Made by a program: the position numbers and the translations under genes. The notes below the pieces were generated by a model that had not been told where the DNA came from, ran no database searches, and was given only the letters and a program-made list of their open reading frames with translations. From contig JBKHII010000041.1 of the NCBI GenBank assembly GCA_046538735.1, positions 1-27,041 on the forward strand: a DNA stretch of 27,041 bases, read 5' to 3'. Below, piece by piece: positions 7,041 through 13,218 of the stretch. This stretch comes from SLST01 sp046538735 (GTDB lineage: Bacteria > Spirochaetota > Spirochaetia > DSM-27196 > SLST01). Numbering within the stretch: the stretch's first letter is position 1; the number at the start of each line of letters is the position of its first letter.

Positions 7041-7579
7041 TCGAATCGGATCGTCCACGCGGTCTCGCCGGGAAACAGGAACGAGTAGCCCATGGATCCG
7101 AGACCGAGAGCGGCAAACCCACCTCCGATCGGGGCGAGCGGCTCCTCTCCTTGGCTCAATGCCAGGAAGAGACCTCCGCAGATCAGCATCCCGCCGCCGA
7201 AGATCCTGGTGAAGCCGATCATTCCGGTGTTGCCCGGGTCGAACTGATAGCCGATTGTTCGGAAGTTCACGACCGCCGCGGCGTTCGTTGGAGCTATCGC
7301 TTCCTCCACGGCGTGCGTGATGTCCACGCTATCTCCGTTCTCCGCGGCGACTTGCCCTTCTACCCGGACCTCATGCTCGAAATAGTCCGTGATCTCGTAG
7401 TCGTCCGGACCGATCACCTGACCCTCGGCGTCTACATAGTAGGCGGACGCTGAAACCGGTACGTCCGAGTCGATTGGAGCGATGTGAAGAGCGTGGTTGG
7501 TCGTGGTACACGCGCCCACTGCGAGTACGACGGCAGCGCTGAGAGCCACCGTCACGAGTCTGCGGATCGATTGCTTCAT
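7022..7579 (-). CDS. Lipoprotein of unknown function, 185 aa
   Basis: The signal peptide is typical of lipoproteins: basic start M-K-Q-S-I-R-R, hydrophobic core, lipobox V-G-A-C at about residue 24, followed by T-T-T-N-H. The mature part has a polar domain to about residue 130 and then two hydrophobic, glycine-rich stretches (M-I-G-F-T-R-I-F-G-G-G-M-L-I-C-G-G and P-I-G-G-G-F-A-A-L-G-L) that could insert in a membrane. I recognise no family. The ATG overlaps the stop of the preceding lipoprotein gene as ATGA, so the two are translationally coupled and probably act together in the envelope. Confidence 0.8.
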   Translation of the reverse strand: MKQSIRRLVTVALSAAVVLAVGACTTTNHALHIAPIDSDVPVSASAYYVDAEGQVIGPDDYEITDYFEHEVRVEGQVAAENGDSVDITHAVEEAIAPTNAAAVVNFRTIGYQFDPGNTGMIGFTRIFGGGMLICGGLFLALSQGEEPLAPIGGGFAALGLGSMGYSFLFPGETAWTIRFEGEAVR

Positions 7580-8013
7580 CGGTCGAGCTCCTTCACGTAG
7601 ATGACGTCCACGCCGAACCTGAACGCGTTCTCTCCGTGGTACGGTGCCATGAGGATGTACGCGACATAGTCCATGCCGTTGACGTAGATCGCGGAGTCGT
7701 CCGCCAAGAGACGCATCATGATCTGATCCTGGTTGTTGAGCGTGGTCTGTCGAGCGGTCGTCGTCGTGACGTCCACGTGGTAGCCCGGTCCGCTGTAGCT
7801 GGACATGGTAGTCGCGGAGTCGTGACTCACGGTGGCAGTGAACCGTCTGCCGGGCAGGCGGGGATCCGGCTTGTTGAGCATCACGGGGACGTCAAAGTAG
7901 CGGGCGTCAAGCGTGTAGTCGTCCACGAGCGTCATCGTGGACATGCAGCTCCCAAGCAGCAGGAGCAGAACAGCCGCTGCGACTCCGACCCGTATCCGGG
8001 CGACGTGTCTCAT
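7576..8013 (-). CDS. Lipoprotein of unknown function, 145 aa
   Basis: Residues 1-23 are a lipoprotein signal peptide (M-R-H-V-A-R-I-R-V, then a run of Ala, Val and Leu, lipobox L-G-S-C). The mature part is beta-rich with many Thr and Tyr residues (H-V-D-V-T-T-T-T-A-R-Q-T-T) and no recognised domain. ATG 8013 has AGGAGG 5 nt upstream. A possible -10 (TATGCT, 8048-8043) lies before it without a clear -35, just after the LuxR stop. It is the first gene of a two-gene lipoprotein unit; the next gene overlaps its stop by 4 nt. Confidence 0.8.
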   Translation of the reverse strand: MRHVARIRVGVAAAVLLLLLGSCMSTMTLVDDYTLDARYFDVPVMLNKPDPRLPGRRFTATVSHDSATTMSSYSGPGYHVDVTTTTARQTTLNNQDQIMMRLLADDSAIYVNGMDYVAYILMAPYHGENAFRFGVDVIYVKELDR

Positions 8014-8057
8014 GAGGGCCTCCTGGTGATCGTGATCCGATCAGCATAGATGCCGGA

Positions 8058-8837
8058 TCAGGGATCGACATCCGTACAAACATCCGTACCTGCACCGCCG
8101 TCTCTGCCGAGCAGAAGCCGCAGGAGATCCTTCCGGTTCGTGACGCCGAGCTTACCGTAGACGTGCTCAACGTGTGTCTCAACCGTACGTACGCCGACGC
8201 GCAGGCGCGCGGCAATCTCCGGCACCGTGAGGCGTCTGCAGAGAAGATCGGCGACTTCGCGCTGTCGCCGGCTGAGAACGCGGCACCCGTCGGCGAGCTC
8301 CGGCGGCAGGAGTCGGCCACGAGCAGAATCGTCGATCTTGGCGTAGAGATCGAAGAGGTTGCGCACGTGCGGCCGGAGGAGCGACAGCATCTCGCCGTCC
8401 TCGTGGGTGAACGAATGCGATCCGGGCGTACGGTGCAAGGCGATGAGGTGGCTCGATCGCGACCAGGACGTGTCTATCAGAAGCGATGCGCTGTGTCCGA
8501 TGCGCTGGGGTCGAATCAGCTCGTTGTAGTACTCCGACTGCGGGTAGTCCGACCAGTCGACGGTGGTTACCGCCCGGGTCATGTCGAGCGCAGGAGGGAG
8601 GCGATCGCTGAACCTGGCGTTGAACATGCGCAGCACGTCCGGATCCACGGGCGAACCCGCGGAGGTCCGGAGCCGAAAGCGTGGTCCGTCTGAGATCGAG
8701 AAGAGGAGGCAGTAGACGTCAATACCCACGAGATCGCCGAGGTGCGCGACGAGGTAGTCGGCGCACGCGTCGAAGCTGTCGAGCGATCCCGCCTCGGCGA
8801 GGAGTTCAAGGACTTTCCGGTAGCGCGATTCCTGCAT
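8058..8837 (-). CDS. LuxR-family transcriptional regulator
   Basis: A 259-aa regulator. Residues about 190-250 are a LuxR/GerE DNA-binding domain: L-S-R-R-Q-R-E-V-A-D-L-L-C at its start, then P-E-I-A-A-R-L-R-V-G-V-R-T-V-E-T-H-V as the recognition helix and Y-G-K-L-G-V. Residues 1-185 are a GAF/PAS-like sensory domain without the D-x-K residues of a receiver, so it is not a two-component response regulator; the ligand is unknown. It lies between the kinase gene and the two lipoprotein genes, all on the minus strand, and may control either. ATG 8837 has no Shine-Dalgarno sequence, but TAGAAT ends 7 nt upstream, which suggests a leaderless message. Confidence 0.88.
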   Translation of the reverse strand: MQESRYRKVLELLAEAGSLDSFDACADYLVAHLGDLVGIDVYCLLFSISDGPRFRLRTSAGSPVDPDVLRMFNARFSDRLPPALDMTRAVTTVDWSDYPQSEYYNELIRPQRIGHSASLLIDTSWSRSSHLIALHRTPGSHSFTHEDGEMLSLLRPHVRNLFDLYAKIDDSARGRLLPPELADGCRVLSRRQREVADLLCRRLTVPEIAARLRVGVRTVETHVEHVYGKLGVTNRKDLLRLLLGRDGGAGTDVCTDVDP

Positions 8838-8844
8838 CGGCGGG

Positions 8845-8873
8845 ATTCTACCGTTGGATACCGGGTCCGGAAA
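8845..8873 (-). promoter_or_regulatory. Promoter of the luxR-type gene, apparently leaderless
   Basis: TTTCCG (8873-8868), 17-nt spacer, TAGAAT (8850-8845), then 7 nt to ATG 8837. The -10 is good and the -35 weak. Confidence 0.45.
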
Positions 8874-8914
8874 AGATCGGCAAGGCCGGTTCGCCGCGAT
8901 TCTTCGGGAACGGA

Positions 8915-8944
8915 GTCGACTCGGCTACACTCCGCCGAGTCGAC
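8915..8944 (-). terminator. Hairpin straddling the stop of the PfkB kinase gene
   Basis: Perfect 11-bp stem (GTCGACTCGGC with GCCGAGTCGAC) around an 8-nt loop. The stop TAG (8927-8925) lies at the loop edge, so the upstream arm is made of the last codons. No U-tract follows. It separates the kinase from the luxR-type gene, which has its own promoter. Confidence 0.55.
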
Positions 8945-9716
8945 CGGCGATCTCTGCGGCAGCGGTCGCGCCGCTTCGCATAGCGGCTTGCACGTCCTTG
9001 TCGCGGCAATACGTCAGGGCGAACGCGGCCTGGTACGCATCGCCGCAGCCGGTGGTATCGATCACCTCTCGAACCGGGACGGCGGCGCATTGGTGCTCGC
9101 GGCCCGCCTCGAATGCGACGCTCCCGTCCGCGCCGAGTGTTGCGACGAACAGGGACCGCGTGTGTAGGCGGCTCATCTCGTGGATCGAAGTGAGCGCACC
9201 CGGATCGCCGCTCACGAAGACGAAGTCGATCGAGTCGAGGACGTCGGTCCACGGGGCGAAATCCCGCGTCTCCTGGAAGTCGATCGCCGGCGCGAAGCTG
9301 CCGCTGCGCCGGAGATCCAGGAGGTCGTGTATGCTCGGGTCATTGAAGGTGGTTGCTACCAGATCGTGCTTCGCAACGTGGAGCGCGTCCGCCTCACCGA
9401 TGCGGAACCGTTCAAACCCGCCGCCGTGCCAGTCCTCGTCTGCGAAACAGCGGTCGCCGGTCGCGTCTATGTGGATCGCGTGCCACGCGGTCTCGTGGGC
9501 GGAGTCGTGGACGTAGTCGTCGCGGATACCGAGTTCCCGTAGCGTGCGGCGAATCGAGTCGCCGTAGTCGTCTCGGCCGACCGAACCGAGGACTCCGACC
9601 GAGCAGCCGCCGGAACGCGCGCACTGGGCGGCGAAGTTGAGTGCGTTGCCGCCCGGATAGACGGAGCCGTCGTCGTAGACGTCCACGCACAGGCAGCTCG
9701 TAGCGAGTACTTCCAT
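8925..9716 (-). CDS. PfkB-family sugar kinase (FrlD-like)
   Basis: A 263-aa cytoplasmic kinase of the ribokinase/PfkB family. The N-terminal signature is Y-P-G-G-N-A-L-N-F-A, followed by G-S-V-G-R-D-D-Y-G. The C-terminal signature D-T-T-G-C-G-D-A-Y has the catalytic Asp; the usual G-A-G-D is G-C-G-D here. Length and the order S-G-G-N-A, G-x-D-D-Y-G and V-T-L-G-x-x-G-S resemble fructoselysine 6-kinase FrlD (261 aa), but no fructoselysine deglycase or transporter is nearby, so the substrate stays open. GAGGAG precedes ATG 9716 closely. The diguanylate cyclase stop is 10 bp upstream, so the two form an operon. A strong hairpin overlaps the stop. Confidence 0.88.
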   Translation of the reverse strand: MEVLATSCLCVDVYDDGSVYPGGNALNFAAQCARSGGCSVGVLGSVGRDDYGDSIRRTLRELGIRDDYVHDSAHETAWHAIHIDATGDRCFADEDWHGGGFERFRIGEADALHVAKHDLVATTFNDPSIHDLLDLRRSGSFAPAIDFQETRDFAPWTDVLDSIDFVFVSGDPGALTSIHEMSRLHTRSLFVATLGADGSVAFEAGREHQCAAVPVREVIDTTGCGDAYQAAFALTYCRDKDVQAAMRSGATAAAEIAGRLGGV

Positions 9717-9726
9717 GCTCTCCTCG

Positions 9727-10842
9727 CTAAAGGCCCTCTCGTGCCTTGGTCGCGCGATAGAGGAGGCCGGGCCGGTAGATGCACGTCTGGTTCCGTCCGC
9801 GTGCCTTTGCGCTGTAGAGTGCGGAGTCCGCGCGACGGAGGATCTCGCGGTAGTCGTCGGTCTCTCCGAGATCGAGCGCGCAGCACCCGATGCTGACCGT
9901 GACCTTGATCATCTTTCCACGGTAGTCGAAGACGTGGTTCTCGATCGAGCGGCGGATGCGTTCGGACGAGCGGTGCGCGCCGTAGTTGTCCGTTTCACAG
10001 AGGAGTACCGTGAACTCCTCGCCTCCGAAGCGGGCGGCAACGTCCTCGGTTCGTATGGCCATCTTGATGAGCCGGGCGATCTGGACGAGTACCTGATCAC
10101 CGGCGAGATGCCCGTACGTGTCGTTGAGGTGTTTGAAGTGATCGAGATCGAGAATCAGCATACTGAATCTCGAGCCGTACCGTTTCGCCTTCGCAATCTC
10201 CTCTCTCACGCGCTGGACGAAGAACGAGTTGTTGTACAGCCCGGTCTTCAGGTCGGTGACGGAGTTCTCGTAGTGAATGTTGTTCTGGATGGCGATCGTG
10301 GTGAACCGCATGAGACGGTCCATGTACTCGAGCTCGTTGTTCTCGTAGCGCCCGCCGACGACGCGGGAACCCACGAGGATCAGGCCGTAGAGGCCGGAGA
10401 ACCCTGTGACGGGAACCACGATCTCCGGGTTGACCTGTCGCATCTCCTGAACCTCGCGGTTGTCCGGGAACTCGTGCGCGAGCTGCTCGAACTCGACGAT
10501 GCGTGGATGGTCCTTGAAGAAGTCCTCGAGCGTCCGCAGCGAGCGCATGTGGAGCGGTGGATCGATCTGACGCATGTTCCGGTAGGCGATTACGCGGACG
10601 CCGGTACCCTGCGTGTTCTGGAGGAGGAAGACGAGATACGAGGGGACGAACTTCTCCACGAGGCAGTGCGTGACCGTCTCAACCAGCGCGTCCAGGCTGC
10701 CCTTGCTGAAGATGTCCGTAGCTTCTTGCAGAAGCTCTTCGAGATTCCGGGAGTTGAGCCGCAGAGCCTCGATCTTTTCGAGGACGCCCAGGCGTTCGAG
10801 TACCTCGTACTCGGCGGGATTGAGATCTGGGAGTGTTTTCAT
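9727..10842 (-). CDS. Diguanylate cyclase with GAF-like sensory domain
   Basis: About 371 aa from ATG 10842. The N-terminal part opens with a helical segment (E-Y-E-V-L-E-R-L-G-V-L-E-K-I) followed by a GAF-like domain. The C-terminal 170 residues are a GGDEF domain with S-V-T-D-L-K-T-G-L-Y-N at its start, metal-binding D-L-D-H-F-K, and active site G-G-E-E-F. R-T-E-D five residues before it is an intact RxxD product-inhibition site. It should make cyclic-di-GMP. There is no membrane segment, so it is cytoplasmic. The start is uncertain: ATG 10842 has an AGG 4 nt upstream and fits the domain edge, while ATGs at 10854, 10869 and 10893 also lie in frame. The longest frame would run into the divergent chemoreceptor gene. 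Confidence 0.92.
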   Translation of the reverse strand: MKTLPDLNPAEYEVLERLGVLEKIEALRLNSRNLEELLQEATDIFSKGSLDALVETVTHCLVEKFVPSYLVFLLQNTQGTGVRVIAYRNMRQIDPPLHMRSLRTLEDFFKDHPRIVEFEQLAHEFPDNREVQEMRQVNPEIVVPVTGFSGLYGLILVGSRVVGGRYENNELEYMDRLMRFTTIAIQNNIHYENSVTDLKTGLYNNSFFVQRVREEIAKAKRYGSRFSMLILDLDHFKHLNDTYGHLAGDQVLVQIARLIKMAIRTEDVAARFGGEEFTVLLCETDNYGAHRSSERIRRSIENHVFDYRGKMIKVTVSIGCCALDLGETDDYREILRRADSALYSAKARGRNQTCIYRPGLLYRATKAREGL

Positions 10843-10891
10843 CTGGCCTGACATGCTGCTCGAGTCCATTCCCCCGCATGGGAACAATGAC

Positions 10892-10920
10892 ATAGTAGCG
10901 CGGATGACTCCCTTGCTCAA
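10892..10920 (-). promoter_or_regulatory. Promoter of the diguanylate cyclase-kinase operon
   Basis: TTGAGC (10920-10915), 17-nt spacer, TACTAT (10897-10892). Transcription would begin near 10885, upstream of the ATGs at 10869, 10854 and 10842 but after ATG 10893. This argues for one of the later starts. Confidence 0.5.
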
Positions 10921-10964
10921 GCGTAATCTCCAGAACCTCAAACCCGGGTCGCGGGAGAAGGAGC

Positions 10965-10994
10965 TTGACGGCTCGCTGGAGGGGCACATAGGAT
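10965..10994 (+). promoter_or_regulatory. Promoter of the chemoreceptor gene, apparently leaderless
   Basis: TTGACG (10965-10970, five of six consensus bases), 18-nt spacer, TAGGAT (10989-10994), then 5 nt to ATG 11000. The AAAGG next to the ATG is too close to act as a Shine-Dalgarno site. Confidence 0.6.
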
Positions 10995-10999
10995 AAAGG

Positions 11000-12913
11000 A
11001 TGCGGATATCGGGAAAACTGACGTTACTGGTATCGCTCGTCGTCACGGGTTTCCTGGCAATCATCGGGTTGCTGCTCTTCGTCGTGGTCACGATCAACGG
11101 TTTGCGCGAGTTCGAACGCGATCTGGTTTCGGTCGTCAGGGACGTGTATCGCCTTGGCGATGCCACGAAGACGATGCTGGTCTCCGAGCAATCCTTGTCC
11201 GAGGTGTACGACGAGTGGCAGGAGCCGGTCGGTCAGCTCGACGCGTCGATCCGCTACCTTTCGGAGTCACGATACGTGGCCTTTCTCGGTCAGTCGGCCT
11301 ACGACGCGATTCGGGAGACGCGCAATACCTGGACGCTGTCGAGCATCAGTCTTGAGCAGGCGGGAGACGCGGTGGAGCGAATCCTTCAGGATGCATCGAT
11401 TCCCGAAGCGCTGAAGGTGGGCGGCATTCTCGACATCAGGGAAGCGCTCCGCGAGGCGGAGGGTGCCGACTACACCGATCAGCTCTTCTGGCTGAAACGC
11501 GCGCGCAACAGTTTGCTCTCCGTGGACGAGGACGTGAAAGAGACAATGGTCGACGCGCTCTCCGAAACCGCCGACCGCGTCGAGGGCGAGATCGACGAGG
11601 TGAGCACGCGGATGATGACGATCGCCGGCGCGATCGGCGCGATCGTCCTGGTTGCCGCCTTCCTCACCGCGATCCGGATCACGCGGAAACTCGCGCGGCG
11701 AATCGGCGAGACCGAGCGCGCCATCTCGCGCATCGCGGCGAGGGACATCACCGTGCGGACGCGGGATTCGGGCAAGGACGAGATCGGCAGCCTCAATAGG
11801 CACCTGAACGAAGTCCTGAGGACGCTCTCGCTCTTCTTCACCGAGGTGCAGAACGCGATCGCGAACGCGGACGAGCTGAAAGACACGATGGCGGCAAGCT
11901 CGACCGAGTCCGCCGCTGCTCTGGACGAGATCACCCGCAACATAGAGGCGGTCGAGGGTCAGCTCGAGAAGCTGAACGCCAGCATCACGGATGCGACGGC
12001 CGCAACGGCCACCGTCGGCAGCGAGCTGTCAACGCTCGTTGAGGGGATCACGGGACAGTCTGAGCAGATTGCCGAGTCCACGTCCGCCGTGGAGCGAATC
12101 GCCGCGGCGGTCGAGGACGTGACGAACGTGGCAAACGAGAAGCGGGCGGGCGCGGAGGAGCTTCTGCGCGTCGTTCGCGACGGCGGCGAGAAGGTCGGCT
12201 CAACGAACGAACAGGTCCGATCCATCTCCAAGGAAGTGAACGACATCCTGGAGATCATCGAAATCATAGACGACATCGCGAACCAGACCAATCTCCTATC
12301 GATGAACGCGGCGATCGAGAGCGCGCACGCCGGAGACGCCGGACGAGGATTCGCGGTCGTCGCGGAGCAGATCCGAAAGCTCGCAGACTCCGCGTCCGAG
12401 CACTCGCACCGGATCTCCGCCTCGCTGCAGGCAACTACGCAACGCATCTCGGGTGTTCTGGAATCGAGCAACCAGAGTCTCGCCGGGTACCAGGGCATCG
12501 AGTCCAACGTGGACTCGTTCGTGGAAGCAATGGCGCAGATCTCGGATCGAATGCGCGAGCTGAAGACCGCGAGCTCGAACGTGCGCGAGACCTCCCGGCT
12601 GATCCGTGAGAACACGCAGAGCGTCCGCGAAGCGTCCGTCCACATCGACGGCCAGACCCGGGCGTTGCGCGGCGTGATGACCGACATGGAGTCGATCTCC
12701 TTGCACGTGGTGCAGGGTATCCACCAGATCGACCACGGTGCCCGTGAGATTCTCGGCGGAATGACCTCCGTCGCCGACTCCACGCAAGATAACAAGGAGC
12801 GAATGGAGCGGCTGAGCGCCCTGGTGAACACCTTCAAGACGCCCGATCACCTCGATGATGACGGACCGGTCGGAGAGGATGCGCCGGAGAAGGAGGCCGA
12901 GCAGGCCGAGTGA
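11000..12913 (+). CDS. Methyl-accepting chemotaxis protein
   Basis: A 637-aa transmembrane chemoreceptor. The first membrane helix is at about 7-33, then a helical extracytoplasmic sensor of about 170 residues, a second membrane helix at about 203-225, and a HAMP domain (R-I-T-R-K-L-A-R-R-I-G-E-T-E to E-V-L-R-T-L). A long coiled-coil cytoplasmic domain follows, with the signalling tip D-I-A-N-Q-T-N-L-L-S-M-N-A-A-I-E-S-A-H-A-G and on to F-A-V-V-A-E-Q-I-R-K-L-A. The tip should bind CheA and CheW. The acidic C-terminus lacks a CheR-binding pentapeptide. The L-L-S-M-N variant of the tip is one I associate with spirochaete receptors. ATG 11000 follows its -10 by 5 nt. The stop is embedded in a perfect hairpin. 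Confidence 0.95.
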   Translation: MRISGKLTLLVSLVVTGFLAIIGLLLFVVVTINGLREFERDLVSVVRDVYRLGDATKTMLVSEQSLSEVYDEWQEPVGQLDASIRYLSESRYVAFLGQSAYDAIRETRNTWTLSSISLEQAGDAVERILQDASIPEALKVGGILDIREALREAEGADYTDQLFWLKRARNSLLSVDEDVKETMVDALSETADRVEGEIDEVSTRMMTIAGAIGAIVLVAAFLTAIRITRKLARRIGETERAISRIAARDITVRTRDSGKDEIGSLNRHLNEVLRTLSLFFTEVQNAIANADELKDTMAASSTESAAALDEITRNIEAVEGQLEKLNASITDATAATATVGSELSTLVEGITGQSEQIAESTSAVERIAAAVEDVTNVANEKRAGAEELLRVVRDGGEKVGSTNEQVRSISKEVNDILEIIEIIDDIANQTNLLSMNAAIESAHAGDAGRGFAVVAEQIRKLADSASEHSHRISASLQATTQRISGVLESSNQSLAGYQGIESNVDSFVEAMAQISDRMRELKTASSNVRETSRLIRENTQSVREASVHIDGQTRALRGVMTDMESISLHVVQGIHQIDHGAREILGGMTSVADSTQDNKERMERLSALVNTFKTPDHLDDDGPVGEDAPEKEAEQAE

Positions 12914-12932
12914 TCCCGATCGCTACTCGGCC
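12904..12932 (+). terminator. Hairpin straddling the stop of the chemoreceptor gene
   Basis: Perfect 8-bp stem (GGCCGAGT with ACTCGGCC) around a 13-nt loop; the TGA (12911-12913) spans the stem-loop junction. No U-tract follows. Confidence 0.4.
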
Positions 12933-12962
12933 CAGTCGTGATGCTGATCGGAGGCGTCCAAC

Positions 12963-13079
12963 ATGTCACTGACCTTGCAGGGCGCAGGCGGTCAAGTGCT
13001 GATGCTGCCGGGACATGCCGGTTGCGGTGCCGTTCGTAGTGCAGTCGATGAAGCAACTCGTCGCCGTGCCATGAGTTGA
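12963..13079 (+). pseudogene. Possible beta-carbonic-anhydrase fragment
   Basis: A 38-codon frame from ATG 12963 to TGA 13077-13079. Its centre reads V-L-M-L-P-G-H-A-G-C-G-A-V-R-S-A-V-D-E-A. This closely follows the zinc-site strand and helix of beta-carbonic anhydrases (hydrophobic strand, G-H-x-x-C-G-A-V), including the His and Cys zinc ligands. Nothing before or after belongs to the enzyme, which normally has about 200 residues, so this would be a relic. The surrounding 12914-13218 interval (305 bp) holds nothing else I can name. Confidence 0.4.
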
Positions 13080-13218
13080 AGAGATTCGATCTGCAAGGTT
13101 CATGACAATTCTGAAGGACAGACGCGGTTATGCGACGATTATCCCGGAACACGCCGTAATCGCACACCCGGAAGCGAAGCGCCGGACGATCAAGGGGCGT
13201 AGTAGAGACGGGGAGCGA

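Noticed and set aside
10893..11166. Longer GGDEF protein starting at 11166
   Set aside because: The extension overlaps the divergent chemoreceptor and its promoter, and its residues look like antisense translation.
13102..13218. N-terminal extension of the SNF2 protein from ATG 13102
   Set aside because: No ribosome site, unconvincing residues, and a good GGGGAG lies before ATG 13219.
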